From RZYY01 sp036794825 (GTDB lineage: Bacteria > Bacteroidota > Bacteroidia > Bacteroidales > 4484-276): DNA of 64,000 bases. Within the stretch, counting starts at the first letter, position 1; every line of letters starts with the position of its first letter. The stretch covers positions 1 through 64,000 of the forward strand of contig DAIRGA010000006.1 of NCBI GenBank assembly GCA_036794825.1. Direction: 5' to 3'. Both the position numbers and the translations under genes were made by a program. Below are positions 8,593 to 18,170 of this stretch, one piece after another. The notes beneath the pieces were generated by a model. The model did not search any database. It worked only from the letters and a program-made list of their open reading frames with translations, and was not told the origin of the DNA.

Positions 8593-8697
8593 TTACGAAA
8601 AAGCCACCCGGTGAATCTTCTGCAAAGCCCGCCGCAGTTTCAGGTTTGGAGGGTATTTGGCAGGATTCACGGGGTCAATTCGGGGTTTAACCGTCAT
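8593..8697 (-). CDS. Possible 34-residue basic peptide (short ORF)
   Basis: On the minus strand an ATG inside the left arm of the 8693-8723 palindrome opens a 34-codon frame ending in TAA. The product is basic and proline-containing (many K/R, MTVKPRIDPVNPAKYP at the start, KIHRVAFS at the end). Its composition looks protein-like, so it may be a small gene or a relic. No promoter or ribosome-binding site was found. Confidence 0.2.
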   Translation of the reverse strand: MTVKPRIDPVNPAKYPPNLKLRRALQKIHRVAFS

Positions 8698-8723
8698 AGT
8701 ATGGCTCCCAGCCATACTATGAC
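8693..8723. repeat. Perfect inverted repeat, 14-bp arms, 3-bp loop
   Basis: GTCATAGTATGGCT, spacer CCC, AGCCATACTATGAC: an exact stem-loop with no T-tract, so it does not look like an ordinary intrinsic terminator. It lies in the 8462-9040 intergenic region. It could be a regulator operator, an RNA structure or a mobile-element end. Confidence 0.7.
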
Positions 8724-8828
8724 TATGAACAAGTTTGCTCACTCAAAATTTTTTTATTTACTTTGCTAAGTAAATTTTAACCATGATTAGTAAATCGGCA
8801 AAGATGAATGAAAACAGGTATAATACAG

Positions 8829-8840
8829 CCCCCCCCCCCC
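8829..8840. repeat. Homopolymer tract of 12 C
   Basis: Twelve consecutive C residues lie inside a short frame starting at ATG 8783. Changing the tract by one base would switch the reading frame. No recognisable protein is encoded. Otherwise 8724-9040 has no assigned gene; it is the upstream region of the protease at 9041. Confidence 0.8.
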
Positions 8841-9040
8841 GAAAATCATTCCGGCCGTAGGCCGCAAACCATCAAGCGGAGTAAGCGATGAAACACAAAA
8901 GATACTTTTCAAACCGGCCTGGTACAGGAAGTTGTTTCCACCTTAAGCTGATTTGTTTTGAACGCTTCGATTGATTAATCACCGAAGCGCTCCAGTTCTG
9001 AAACCTTAAAATTAATAATCAATAAATAAAAGTGACAAAA

Positions 9041-12000
9041 ATGAAGAAAATATACATTTTGCTTTTCATCGGATTGCTTTTCTTGATAAAAGCACAAGGA
9101 CAAATCATCACATCAAGCTTGCAAACGGAGCTTAATAATGCTGGTCCTTCCGATATGATTTCTATAATTATTCAAATGAACGATCAAATAGATTGTAAGG
9201 ATTTGCAGGATTCCTTACTTAACAATCTACCACGCAAGGAGATAAGGCAGTTTGTTGTAAACGAACTTAAAAGTTTCGCTGACACTTCCCAGCAGGCAAT
9301 TATGAATACAATCACCAGTCTTGAGGCATTGGGGCAGGCGGAAAATGTGCGGCAGTTTTGGATTGTTAATATGATTACATGCAAAGCAAAGCCCGCAGCA
9401 ATAAACCAATTGGCGCAAAGACAGGATATTAGCATGTTACATATTGATGAGGTTTTTGAAATCGGAGAAATTGTAACAGACAACGTTATGACTCCCCCTG
9501 ATACAGCCTACCATATAAAAACCATGAATGTACCTGCAGTATGGAACTTGGGCTATAAGGGTGAGGGGGTAGTTGTGGCGGTTCTTGATACAGGAGTTGA
9601 TATTCGACATCCAGACCTGGAGAATAATATGTGGGAAGGAGATGGCTGGAATATTATAGCTTGGAACGATAGTGTTGTTGACACAGAAGGACATGGTACA
9701 CTTGTAGCAGGAATAATTGCAGGAGATGGTACAGCGGGAACCATAACAGGTGTGGCGCCAAAAGCTAAAATAATGGCGATTAAAGTCGGTTATGATGGTA
9801 TGACCGGCACAACATTTCATAGTTTTTTTCTGGCAGGGATTGCCTGGGGGCTTGATCATGGCGCTGACATTTTTAACCTTTCATGGCAAAATCGTAGAAC
9901 TATTTTTCCCGAAACTTTGCGCCTTTGGCGCCAGGTGATGGATTGTGTACTTGAGTCAAGTTGTGTAGCGGTTGTCGCTGCGGGAAATATTGATCCTGAT
10001 AATCCCTCCGGAATTCCACCCGATAGAATTGGAGTCCCAGGAAGAATTCCCCCGCCATGGAAACACCCCCATCAAAATTTTTGGGGTTCTGAGGGAATAC
10101 AATCAGCGGTTGTATGTGTAGGTGCGATCGATTCAATTGGTAATTGGTGGCAGCAATCGGAATTTGGCCCGGTAACATGGTCAAATGTTCCTCCGTACAA
10201 TGATTATCCATACGATGCTCAAAGTGAAGGTTTAAGACGTCCTGACGTAGTTGCACCTGGTGTTGCTATTACTTCATTGAAAGCAAATACTATTGAATAT
10301 GCTAATGGTGACGGTACATCCTTTTCGGCGCCTGCCGTTGCCGGTGTAATGGCTCTGATGCTGTCGAAAAACCCATATTTAATGCCCTCTGAGTTGGACA
10401 GTATAATTGAAATGACGGCCTTTCACCCAGATAACGACACCACTGCCCAACCCCAATGGCGCATGAAAGATAATTTTCTCGGCGCAGGCAGGATAAGGGC
10501 GGACTTGGCAGTAGCGGCGGTTCCTGAATGCCAATTAATAGTTGACAATACCCAGACTTTAAATGATACGATTTTTTACTGTGACATAATTGTAAAAACC
10601 GGCGGCACTTTAACAATAAACCAAAACCTGTGGTTTACGCGCAACCGAAAAATAATCGTGGAGCCGGGTGGCAAGTTGATCATAAACAAAGCAATAATTT
10701 CAAGATTGAACAATGAGGTATGGCAAGGTATCCAGGTATGGGGCGATACTAATGTCAATCAATTCCCCGACCAAAATGGGAATTATCCTCAGGGGGTTTT
10801 GATCGTAGATGATGCTGTTATTGAAAACGCCTTATCAGCATTGGAACTCTGGAAACCCGGCGACTATACCAAAACCGGCGGAATTGTATTTGCCAATGAT
10901 GCAACTTTCAGAAACAACGCCAAATCGGTGCATGCACTATGCTATACCAATGAATACATGGGTGGAGAAGCCAATTATAACAGCTATTTCAAAAACTGTA
11001 CTTTTGAAATTACACAAGATTATCCGGGCGAAAGCGAATTTTTTAAACACGTGGACCTGAACCGTGTAAAAGGTATCCGGTTTGAAGGATGCGATTTTTC
11101 GCTTCAACAGACCACAGGTGTTTCACCCTGGAATAGTGCCATAGCCGCTTATAATGCCGGGTTTAATGTAAGTGCTTATTGCATGACGAGCCAAATCCCC
11201 TGCAACCAGTACGACCGGTGCACATTTACAGGATTCAGGGATGCCATATCCTCCAGCAACAACAACCTGTACACCTTCAACGTCAGCAGGGCATTTTTCT
11301 CGAACAACCTTTATGGAATCAAGGTATTGGGCACCAACAATTTTACAGTGATATCATGCGACTTTCATGTTGGTCGGTACGCCGAAGATGCAGAGTGCTC
11401 AGATGAAGGTACCATAGCCAACGGCTACGGAATACACGCCACCTCCTCGTCAGGATTTGCCATCGAAGAAAACTACTTTACCAAATACGCGCATGCCCCG
11501 GCTAGCATTTATGTGGGGATTACCATTGCCGAATCGCAAAGCACCAACCAGGTGTACCGAAACACCTTCGATGGCCTGAGCTACGGAAATTATGCGGTGG
11601 GGAAGAATTGGTTTGAAGATAACACAGCCAAAGGCCTCGCCTACTACTGCAATGAAAACACCGGCAACTGGCAGGACTTTTATGTGGATACATTAACCAA
11701 CTTACCATCGGGAATACAAAACCCCATTGGAGGAGTCTATTTACCGGCCGGAAACACATTCTCTCCAACGGCAGCCTGGCATATTCACAACAAAGGTGAT
11801 TACTGGATTGGTTACTTTTATTATGAACCGACTAATGGTGATACGAATACGGTATTTTATCCCAATATGGACAAAGTCTGGAAAGTAACCAGGGTAGGGG
11901 TTTACCTGTATGAAAATGAGTGCCTGTCGCATTACGGAGGAGGTGGCGGCGGAGGTACAGGCAGGGGCCTAGTGCTAACGCCCGGTGAAAAACAGGAAGC

Positions 12001-13129
12001 CGAGCAGGATTATAACAATAATCTGGCTGAGTACAACAATGTAAAATCTCTGTACGAATACCTGAAAGACGGGGGAAATACACAACTGATCCTCTCAGAA
12101 GTTGAAACCGCATTTCCTGATGAGATGTGGGAGTTGCGTGCCAGCCTGCTGGAAAAGTCACCCCATCTTACAACAGAGGTACTGAAAGCCACTGCCGACA
12201 AAACCGATGTTTTCCCCGATAATGTGATTTTTGAAATAATGGCCGCCAATCCTGATGAACTTCGGAAGGGTGAACTTATTCAATACTGTGCTGAAAAAGA
12301 GAACCCCTTACCGGAGTATATGCTCACTGTGTTGAGACAGGTACTTGAAACAGGATTCACCTATAAAACCATACTGACCGGCAACATGGCCAACTACAAC
12401 CAGGTGAAAACAAGGGTTGCCTACGACATCATCCGTAGCATCCTGAATGATACGGTAACCGATGTGGCTGAACTGCGTACCTTGCTGGGCAGGCTTGGTG
12501 GAAAACGGGCAGACGAACAGGTAATCGCTTCCTATATGGAAGAAGAAAACTATTCGCAGGCATTAAGTCTGGCCGATGCTTTACCACAGACTTATGACTA
12601 TGATGAAAACGAGCTGATCGAACACGGTTATTACGTGGACATGTTAAACTTGATGAGCACCTTGAAACAACAAGGAAGAACCGTCGGTGAACTTGATTCA
12701 ACAGAGGTGTCTAGCCTTGTTTACATTGCCGAAAACACCAATGGAACAGCAAGTGCACAGGCCAAAGGTATCCTCGAATATGCTTACGGTTACCATTTCT
12801 GCGATTGCATAAACAGCGACAGTACCGGCTACAAAAGCAGCGGTTCATTAAATCCGGAAAATCACGAGCAGGCTTACGGTATAAGCCTTACAGTTAGTCC
12901 CAATCCCGCAACCGATTGGGTGGCATTTGATTATTCGTTGAATGATGATTATGCTTCGGCCAGTATCAAAATAACAGATATTACCGGCAAGCCCGTTACA
13001 GTGATACCTGTTTCAGGCAGGCTGGGCCAGAAAATATGGAATACCCGCAAGGTGAGCCCAGGTGTATATTTTTATAATTTTAATGCATCCGGTGTAAATA
13101 AATCGGGGAAAATAGTAATAAATAATTAG
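9041..13129 (+). CDS. Secreted subtilisin-like (S8) protease with beta-helix region and T9SS tail
   Basis: A 1362-residue exported serine protease. Signal peptide about 1-20 (KKIYILLFIGLLFLIKAQGQ). An inhibitor-like propeptide fills about 25-140. In the S8 domain the catalytic triad is visible: Asp183 in AVLDTGVD, His218 in GHGTLVAG and Ser427 in GTSFSAP. After about 490 there is a long region of short strands rich in N, F and G (KLIINKAII, YKNCTFEI-like repeats) that reads as a right-handed parallel beta-helix to about 880. A run of seven glycines (about 966-972) links to a helical segment of about 270 residues of unknown fold, and the protein ends with a T9SS sorting domain (VSPNPATDW to KSGKIVINN). 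ATG at 9041 is preferred to GTG at 9032 because it directly begins the basic n-region. Target is unknown. Confidence 0.92.
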   Translation: MKKIYILLFIGLLFLIKAQGQIITSSLQTELNNAGPSDMISIIIQMNDQIDCKDLQDSLLNNLPRKEIRQFVVNELKSFADTSQQAIMNTITSLEALGQAENVRQFWIVNMITCKAKPAAINQLAQRQDISMLHIDEVFEIGEIVTDNVMTPPDTAYHIKTMNVPAVWNLGYKGEGVVVAVLDTGVDIRHPDLENNMWEGDGWNIIAWNDSVVDTEGHGTLVAGIIAGDGTAGTITGVAPKAKIMAIKVGYDGMTGTTFHSFFLAGIAWGLDHGADIFNLSWQNRRTIFPETLRLWRQVMDCVLESSCVAVVAAGNIDPDNPSGIPPDRIGVPGRIPPPWKHPHQNFWGSEGIQSAVVCVGAIDSIGNWWQQSEFGPVTWSNVPPYNDYPYDAQSEGLRRPDVVAPGVAITSLKANTIEYANGDGTSFSAPAVAGVMALMLSKNPYLMPSELDSIIEMTAFHPDNDTTAQPQWRMKDNFLGAGRIRADLAVAAVPECQLIVDNTQTLNDTIFYCDIIVKTGGTLTINQNLWFTRNRKIIVEPGGKLIINKAIISRLNNEVWQGIQVWGDTNVNQFPDQNGNYPQGVLIVDDAVIENALSALELWKPGDYTKTGGIVFANDATFRNNAKSVHALCYTNEYMGGEANYNSYFKNCTFEITQDYPGESEFFKHVDLNRVKGIRFEGCDFSLQQTTGVSPWNSAIAAYNAGFNVSAYCMTSQIPCNQYDRCTFTGFRDAISSSNNNLYTFNVSRAFFSNNLYGIKVLGTNNFTVISCDFHVGRYAEDAECSDEGTIANGYGIHATSSSGFAIEENYFTKYAHAPASIYVGITIAESQSTNQVYRNTFDGLSYGNYAVGKNWFEDNTAKGLAYYCNENTGNWQDFYVDTLTNLPSGIQNPIGGVYLPAGNTFSPTAAWHIHNKGDYWIGYFYYEPTNGDTNTVFYPNMDKVWKVTRVGVYLYENECLSHYGGGGGGGTGRGLVLTPGEKQEAEQDYNNNLAEYNNVKSLYEYLKDGGNTQLILSEVETAFPDEMWELRASLLEKSPHLTTEVLKATADKTDVFPDNVIFEIMAANPDELRKGELIQYCAEKENPLPEYMLTVLRQVLETGFTYKTILTGNMANYNQVKTRVAYDIIRSILNDTVTDVAELRTLLGRLGGKRADEQVIASYMEEENYSQALSLADALPQTYDYDENELIEHGYYVDMLNLMSTLKQQGRTVGELDSTEVSSLVYIAENTNGTASAQAKGILEYAYGYHFCDCINSDSTGYKSSGSLNPENHEQAYGISLTVSPNPATDWVAFDYSLNDDYASASIKITDITGKPVTVIPVSGRLGQKIWNTRKVSPGVYFYNFNASGVNKSGKIVINN

Positions 13130-13140
13130 TAATATGATAA

Positions 13141-13170
13141 AGTACGGCATCATTGTACCGACGCCGTACT
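13141..13170 (+). terminator. Weak hairpin after the S8 protease
   Basis: AGTACGGC and GCCGTACT form an 8-bp stem around a 14-nt loop, followed by CTTATTT. It could attenuate transcription between the protease and the propeller gene, only 60 bp apart. Weak T-tract. Confidence 0.3.
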
Positions 13171-13189
13171 CTTATTTAAACCGTCGAAA

Positions 13190-14821
13190 ATGAAAAAATT
13201 GGTTTTTACTTTTTATCTCGTTTGCCTTTCCTTTCTATCTTATACCCAAAATTACCAGATAACCTGGCAGAATTGTTTTGGAGGCTCGGAAATAGACTAT
13301 TCAATGGATATTGTTAAAATAAATGATAATTATCTAATGGCTGGTATATGCACTTCAGATGATGGTGATATTACTTACACGCATGGAAATGGAGATGGAT
13401 GGGTAATAATGATTGACAGCACAGGGAATATTTTATGGCAAAGGAACTATGGTGGCAGCCTGGGAGATTGGTTTGTCAAAATCGTTCCAACAGATAATGC
13501 TGAGTTTTATCTTATTGGCCTTTCCGGTTCATCAGATTACGATATAAGTTTTGACCCATATCCGGGATCTTATGACTATTGGATTGTGAAAATAGACATA
13601 GAAGGGAACATTATCTGGGACAGGATTGTCGGGGGAAACTCGGGCGAGACCATCTGGTCGGGCTTTGGCACTTCCGATGGTGGTGTTGTGGCCTATGGCT
13701 GGACATACTCGGACGATGGCGATGTAAGCCAGTTTTACGGGGGCAACGATGCCTGGATGATAAAATTAAGCAGCGAAGGGGATATTGAGTGGGACTACAC
13801 CATTGGCACCGATTGGGTTGATGTAGGCCAGGCAGCCATGCTAACTTCCGATGGCGGATACCTCATGGCCTGCAATGCCAATATGCTGGGAAACAATACC
13901 GGCAATATTACCTGCACACCACATTCATATGGCTGGAACGAAGCTGTATTGTTCAAACTTGATGCAAACCTGAACCTTGAATGGCAGCACTGCTATGGCG
14001 GCAGCGAACATGATGGTATAACAGCCTTAATGGAGGTAAACGATGGTTATGTTTTTGGTGCTTATACAGGTTCAAATGATGGCGATGTTACAGGATGGCA
14101 TGTGGGTTACAATCATCTTGGAGACCCTGAACCTGATGCGTGGATCGTTAAAATAGATTTTGATGGTAATATTATCTGGCAAAACGCCATAGGAGGTTCT
14201 AATGGAGAAAGTTCAGCAAAAAATATAATTGAATTAAACAATCAGGACTTAATGCTTTTTATTAATACTTATTCAAATGATGGTGATGTTTCTGGCAACC
14301 ATTCTATGAGTGAATATGATTCTGATATCTGGATGGTAAAATTAAGTTCTACAGGTGAAATAATTTATCAACAATGTTTTGGTGGGGCAGGGAAGGATAG
14401 AGTAGAATATGGTGTTATAATGAAAAGCGACAACAACTATGTAATAGCCGGGCAAACCGATTACGGCCCCTCCTATGATGTAGGCTGCACGCCCTATGGC
14501 GGCAACTGGATTGATGAAGATTGGTGGGTGTTTGAGATAAAGGACACCACCATAGGTATGCAGGAAAATTTTGCCGTTCAAAACCAAATAAAGGTTTACC
14601 CCAACCCCGCCACAACCGAACTCTGGCTGCAACTGCCAGAAAACATGCCGTTTAATCAAGCGCAAATTGAGCTTTACAGCCCAACAGGCAAACTGCTTTA
14701 CAAGGCAAAGCCATCCGGCGAATTCCATAAAATAGAAACCACCCACATGCCGGCAGGCTTGTATCTGCTGAGGCTATGGGATGGGGAAAGATGGATGACG
14801 GAGAAGGTGGTGGTGGAGTGA
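13190..14821 (+). CDS. Secreted beta-propeller repeat protein with T9SS tail
   Basis: A 543-residue exported protein of unknown partner. Signal peptide about 1-19. The body consists of six or seven similar units of roughly 60-70 residues, each carrying a D-x-W-(I/M)-(V/M)-K-(I/L)-D/S core, then a G-x-I-x-W/Y-Q/D-x-x-x-G-G-S/N step (IVKIDIEGNIIWDRIVGGN, MIKLSSEGDIEWDYTIG, IVKIDFDGNIIWQNAIGGS), and usually S-x-D-G-D-V turns. This is the pattern of a beta-propeller seen in many Bacteroidota surface proteins. The C-terminus is a T9SS sorting domain starting at VYPNPATTELW (about 467). It follows the subtilisin-like gene in the same direction by 60 bp and may be coexpressed with it. Binding or structural role is inferred only from the fold. 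Confidence 0.88.
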   Translation: MKKLVFTFYLVCLSFLSYTQNYQITWQNCFGGSEIDYSMDIVKINDNYLMAGICTSDDGDITYTHGNGDGWVIMIDSTGNILWQRNYGGSLGDWFVKIVPTDNAEFYLIGLSGSSDYDISFDPYPGSYDYWIVKIDIEGNIIWDRIVGGNSGETIWSGFGTSDGGVVAYGWTYSDDGDVSQFYGGNDAWMIKLSSEGDIEWDYTIGTDWVDVGQAAMLTSDGGYLMACNANMLGNNTGNITCTPHSYGWNEAVLFKLDANLNLEWQHCYGGSEHDGITALMEVNDGYVFGAYTGSNDGDVTGWHVGYNHLGDPEPDAWIVKIDFDGNIIWQNAIGGSNGESSAKNIIELNNQDLMLFINTYSNDGDVSGNHSMSEYDSDIWMVKLSSTGEIIYQQCFGGAGKDRVEYGVIMKSDNNYVIAGQTDYGPSYDVGCTPYGGNWIDEDWWVFEIKDTTIGMQENFAVQNQIKVYPNPATTELWLQLPENMPFNQAQIELYSPTGKLLYKAKPSGEFHKIETTHMPAGLYLLRLWDGERWMTEKVVVE

Positions 14822-14983
14822 GAATCCATTACTATGCTTTTTGAAGAATATTGAATATCGAACAAGGAATATCTGACCTTGCCTGAAATAGGTTAACTTT
14901 TTTTATTTGTTATCAGAAAACTGATCTCCTTTTGCACGGCGTTTCATCATCCAGAAAGCAACGCACTGACACTTATGATCGAA

Positions 14984-15655
14984 TTATAGCAGCCCGGGTC
15001 TCCGCTCCCTTGTTCTCTCCATGGCTTTTTCCATCAGCCAGTCGTTGATTTTTTTCTCATCGCCCGAAAGGAGGATTTCCGGTACTTTCCAGCCGTTGTA
15101 GTCGGCAGGGCGCGTATAGACCGGCGGGCTGAGCAACCCGTCCTGGAAGGAGTCGGAAAGGGCGGAAGTTTCGTCGCCAAGCACGCCGGGGATCAGCCTT
15201 ACGATGCTATCGGTAACCACGGCAGCAGCCAGTTCGCCACCCGAAAGCACGTAGTCGCCGATGGAAATTTCGAGGGTAATATAATGCTCGCGCAGCCGCT
15301 CGTCAATGCCTTTGTAATGGCCGCAGAGCAGGATGATGTTTTGAAGTGTCGAGAGGCGATTGGCAATGGGCTGATTAAACTGGTTTCCATCAGGGGTCAG
15401 GAAAATGATTTCGTCATAGGTCCGCTCTGATTTGAGTTTGTCAATCAGGTCGGCAATCGGCTGAATCATCATCACCATGCCGGCGCCATGCCCGAAAGCG
15501 TAATCATCCACCCGGCGGTGCTTGTTTGTGGCATAGTCGCGGATGTTGTGCAGGTGAATCTCAGCCAGCCCTTTAGCTATCGCCCGTTTCAGGATCGAAT
15601 GCTGAAAAACCCCGTCAAACATCTCCGGAAATATCGTTAAAATGTCAATTCTCAT
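14984..15655 (-). CDS. trmD: tRNA (guanine-37-N1)-methyltransferase
   Basis: Uses S-adenosylmethionine to methylate N1 of G37 next to the anticodon, preventing +1 frameshifting. Length 223 is near the family norm of about 225-250. SPOUT trefoil-knot motifs are visible: IFPEMFDG at 8-15, a GHGAGMVMMIQP loop at 56-66, LLCGHYKGIDER (109-120) and EISIGDYVLSGGE (129-141), which wrap the cofactor. Asp168 in SALSDSF is the expected catalytic acid/base, and SPPVYTRP follows. It stands alone on the minus strand, without the rpsP-rimM-rplS context of many bacteria, which is usual in this phylum. The start ATG leads directly into MRIDILTIFPEMF, the normal N-terminus. Confidence 0.96.
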   Translation of the reverse strand: MRIDILTIFPEMFDGVFQHSILKRAIAKGLAEIHLHNIRDYATNKHRRVDDYAFGHGAGMVMMIQPIADLIDKLKSERTYDEIIFLTPDGNQFNQPIANRLSTLQNIILLCGHYKGIDERLREHYITLEISIGDYVLSGGELAAAVVTDSIVRLIPGVLGDETSALSDSFQDGLLSPPVYTRPADYNGWKVPEILLSGDEKKINDWLMEKAMERTRERRPGLL

Positions 15656-15800
15656 TGATTAAATTTTTCGATTTTATTAAAATGAAACTCAAAAGTCGTC
15701 AAGAAACTTGCAGATGATGAGCTGGTGAACTTTTTTTAATTTTAAACGCTGTCAGGTTTCAGTCTCAACAATCTCAAGCCCTTAAACCTTTTCAACCATC

Positions 15801-15951
15801 TGAGGGCTGCCATCCCCTCGTTCCTCGGGGCTGGCTTCCCTTTCACGCCCAATCTCAAACGTCCAACTCCCAACTTCTCAACCTCTCAACTTCTCAACTT
15901 TTAAACCTTTCAACCCATCACCCCATTAACCCATCAACCCATTTCCCCTCC
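15801..15951. repeat. Dispersed repeat copy plus pyrimidine-rich simple sequence
   Basis: 15801-15845 resembles the GC-rich repeat at 1-93 (GGGCTGCCATCCC, CGGGGCTGGCTTCCC). It is followed by about 90 bases of CAACTTCTCAAC / CAACCCATCA-type simple sequence up to the stop of the dehydrogenase gene. Similar C/T-rich tails follow the two histidine kinase genes. 15656-15800 shows nothing definite. Confidence 0.5.
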
Positions 15952-17310
15952 CTACTTCACCCAAACCGTCTTTATATTCACAAACTCTTTGATCCCATAA
16001 CCCGACAACTCCCTGCCGTAGCCCGATTTTTTGATTCCCCCAAACGGCAGTCGTGGATCTGATTTTACCATGCCATTGACGAACACCGCTCCGGACTGAA
16101 TTTGACGTGCAAGCCGGATACCCCGCTCCCGGTCTTTCGTCCAGATGCTGGAGCCCAGCCCGAACTTGCTGTTGTTGGCTACTCTCAAAGCTTCTGTTTC
16201 GTCAGCAACTGTAATAATGGCCATCACCGGGCCGAAGGTTTCCTCGCGCATCACCGGCATCTCTTCGGTTACCCGGGTAAGGATGGTGGGCTCGTAGTAA
16301 TGCTCGTCGCGGCTGGCTGCTCTGCCGCCGATTTCGATTTTGGCGCCCATTTTCACCGACCTTTCAACCTGATGCTGAAGCTCTTCCAGAAGATCAGGCC
16401 GTGCCAGCGGGCCATAATCGCTGCCAGATTCCATTGGGTTACCCGACTGCAAAGCCAGCATCTTTTGCCTTACCATTCTGGTAAAATCATCAGCAATTTT
16501 GCTGTCCACAATGAACCGCTTGGCGGCGATGCAACTCTGACCGGTGTTGAGCATCCGGGCAGCCACTGCAACGGTTGTACATTGCTCAAGGTCAGCATCT
16601 TCGAGCACAATGAACGGGTCGGAACCGCCCAGTTCGAGAACAGTTTTTTTCAAATGTCTGCCGGCAATTCCGGCAACTTTGCTTCCGGCTTCTTCGCTGC
16701 CGGTCAATGTAACTGCTTTGATGACATCGTGGGCAATTACATTTTCGACGATGCTGGCGGGTATGAGTAGCGTGCGAAAAAGATTTTCAGGAAAGCCCGC
16801 CTCAGCAAAAATCCTCTCTATTGCCATGGCGCATCCCGGAACATTGGAAGCATGCTTCAGCACACCTGCATTTCCGGCCATCAAAGCCGGAGCAGCAAAC
16901 CTGAACACCTGCCAGAACGGAAAGTTCCAGGGCATCACCGCCAGAATGGTTCCGAGCGGTTCGAAGGCAACGAAACTAACCCCGGCATCACTCTCAATCA
17001 CCTCATCCGAAAGGAACTTCCCGGCATTGTCTGCATAATAATCGCAAACGATCGCCGATTTTTCCACCTCCGCTTCCGACTCGCGGATAATTTTACCCAT
17101 CTCCTTTGTGATGAGCTGAGCAAATTCGGATTTCCCTGCGCGTAAACGTTCTGCGGCTTTTTTCATCAATGCTGACCTTTCGGCAAATGAACTTTTTTTC
17201 CATTGCTTTTGCGCCTGGTCCACCTGCATAAGAATTTCGGAAACCTGCCTGGGCGTATGTACCTCAAAATCGCTGATGATCTGGCCTGTGGCCGGGTTGA
17301 TGCTCTTCAT
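15952..17310 (-). CDS. NAD(P)-dependent succinate-semialdehyde-type dehydrogenase
   Basis: A 452-residue cytosolic aldehyde dehydrogenase, probably oxidising succinate semialdehyde to succinate (4-aminobutyrate or related catabolism). Motifs: VMPWNFPFWQ with Asn129, TLTGSEEAG (201-209), the general base Glu226 in ELGGSDPF, catalytic Cys260 in NTGQSC, and EETFGPV near 355. It lacks about 30 N-terminal residues compared with longer GabD proteins, matching the short Sad/YneI subgroup. The product begins MKSINPATGQ, typical of that subgroup. It is divergently transcribed from the HAD phosphatase with 50 bp between starts, so they may share a control region. No GABA aminotransferase is nearby, so the precise aldehyde substrate is inferred only from the subgroup. 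Confidence 0.9.
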   Translation of the reverse strand: MKSINPATGQIISDFEVHTPRQVSEILMQVDQAQKQWKKSSFAERSALMKKAAERLRAGKSEFAQLITKEMGKIIRESEAEVEKSAIVCDYYADNAGKFLSDEVIESDAGVSFVAFEPLGTILAVMPWNFPFWQVFRFAAPALMAGNAGVLKHASNVPGCAMAIERIFAEAGFPENLFRTLLIPASIVENVIAHDVIKAVTLTGSEEAGSKVAGIAGRHLKKTVLELGGSDPFIVLEDADLEQCTTVAVAARMLNTGQSCIAAKRFIVDSKIADDFTRMVRQKMLALQSGNPMESGSDYGPLARPDLLEELQHQVERSVKMGAKIEIGGRAASRDEHYYEPTILTRVTEEMPVMREETFGPVMAIITVADETEALRVANNSKFGLGSSIWTKDRERGIRLARQIQSGAVFVNGMVKSDPRLPFGGIKKSGYGRELSGYGIKEFVNIKTVWVK

Positions 17311-17327
17311 ACTGTAAAAAGGTTGGT

Positions 17328-17335
17328 TAACTTTG
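17328..17335 (+). promoter_or_regulatory. -7 element (TAACTTTG) for the HAD phosphatase
   Basis: TAnnTTTG match, 25 nt upstream of the ATG at 17361, in the divergent region shared with the aldehyde dehydrogenase gene. Confidence 0.5.
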
Positions 17336-17360
17336 CGAAATTAAACTTTTTGAAACACAC

Positions 17361-18008
17361 ATGCCTCAACGCCTCATAAATCGCTGTAAAGCAATAATTT
17401 GGGACTGGAACGGAACCTTGCTCGACGATCTCGATATTTGTATCCATGCCATGAACCGGATGCTTGATGCCCGCAATTACCCTCTGCTTTCCACCAATCG
17501 TTACAAGGAGATATTCACCTTCCCGGTGCAGGAGTATTATGTTAAGGCAGGGTTCGATTTCGATAAAGATGACTGGGAAACCGTGGCTATGGAATTTATT
17601 GATAATTACCGTGAGGAAATTCCCGGAGCAAAACTGCATCAGGAGGTTAAGGAAGTTCTTGAATTTTTCAAAAAGCAGGGCAAACGGCAGTTTATCCTTT
17701 CGGCCATGCACCAGGATTTCCTGATGGAAACCATTTCGGCCAGGCTTGATCCTGCCATCTTTGAGGCCATTGCCGGCCTGAACGACCACTACGCCGCCAC
17801 CAAAGTCGAAAACGCTCATCTGCTGGTTAAGGAGATTGGACTCCCAAAAGACCAGATCGTGATGATCGGCGACACCATCCACGATTTTGAAGTGGCTGAA
17901 GAGGCCGGCATCGGCTGCATCCTGGTGGCCAACGGGCATCAGTCGGTCAAAAGACTGCAAATGACCGGAGCGCCTGTGGTTGAGATCTTGTCGGACCTGA
18001 AACAATAG
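17361..18008 (+). CDS. HAD-superfamily hydrolase, phosphoglycolate-phosphatase-like
   Basis: A 215-residue cytosolic HAD protein, probably a small-molecule phosphatase. Motif I reads IIWDWNGTLLDD: the nucleophile is Asp15, while the usual Asp at position +2 is Asn17. That substitution is, as I recall, frequent in the DWNGTL group, but it removes the classical acid/base residue. Motif II is FILSAM (around 113-118), the conserved lysine lies in the GLNDHYAATKVE region, and motif IV is GDTIHDFEVAEEAG near 172-185. A helical cap lies between motif I and II (about 25-90). The gene is divergent from the aldehyde dehydrogenase. A second, truncated copy of the C-terminal half lies at 19562-19820, beyond a frameshifted ATPase. 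Substrate unknown. Confidence 0.9.
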   Translation: MPQRLINRCKAIIWDWNGTLLDDLDICIHAMNRMLDARNYPLLSTNRYKEIFTFPVQEYYVKAGFDFDKDDWETVAMEFIDNYREEIPGAKLHQEVKEVLEFFKKQGKRQFILSAMHQDFLMETISARLDPAIFEAIAGLNDHYAATKVENAHLLVKEIGLPKDQIVMIGDTIHDFEVAEEAGIGCILVANGHQSVKRLQMTGAPVVEILSDLKQ

Positions 18009-18170
18009 CACAAACTCAATGAGTAGTGTAGGCTTCCCTCACTGTTTTACCCGATCAATTCTATTATTTGAAAAGCAGAATTACAAAATTCTACTTAATT
18101 AACCCTGATTTCCAGGGGTTTCCGTCATAAGTTTAAGTGTTCACCAATGTAAGTATTCTATGAATTATAC

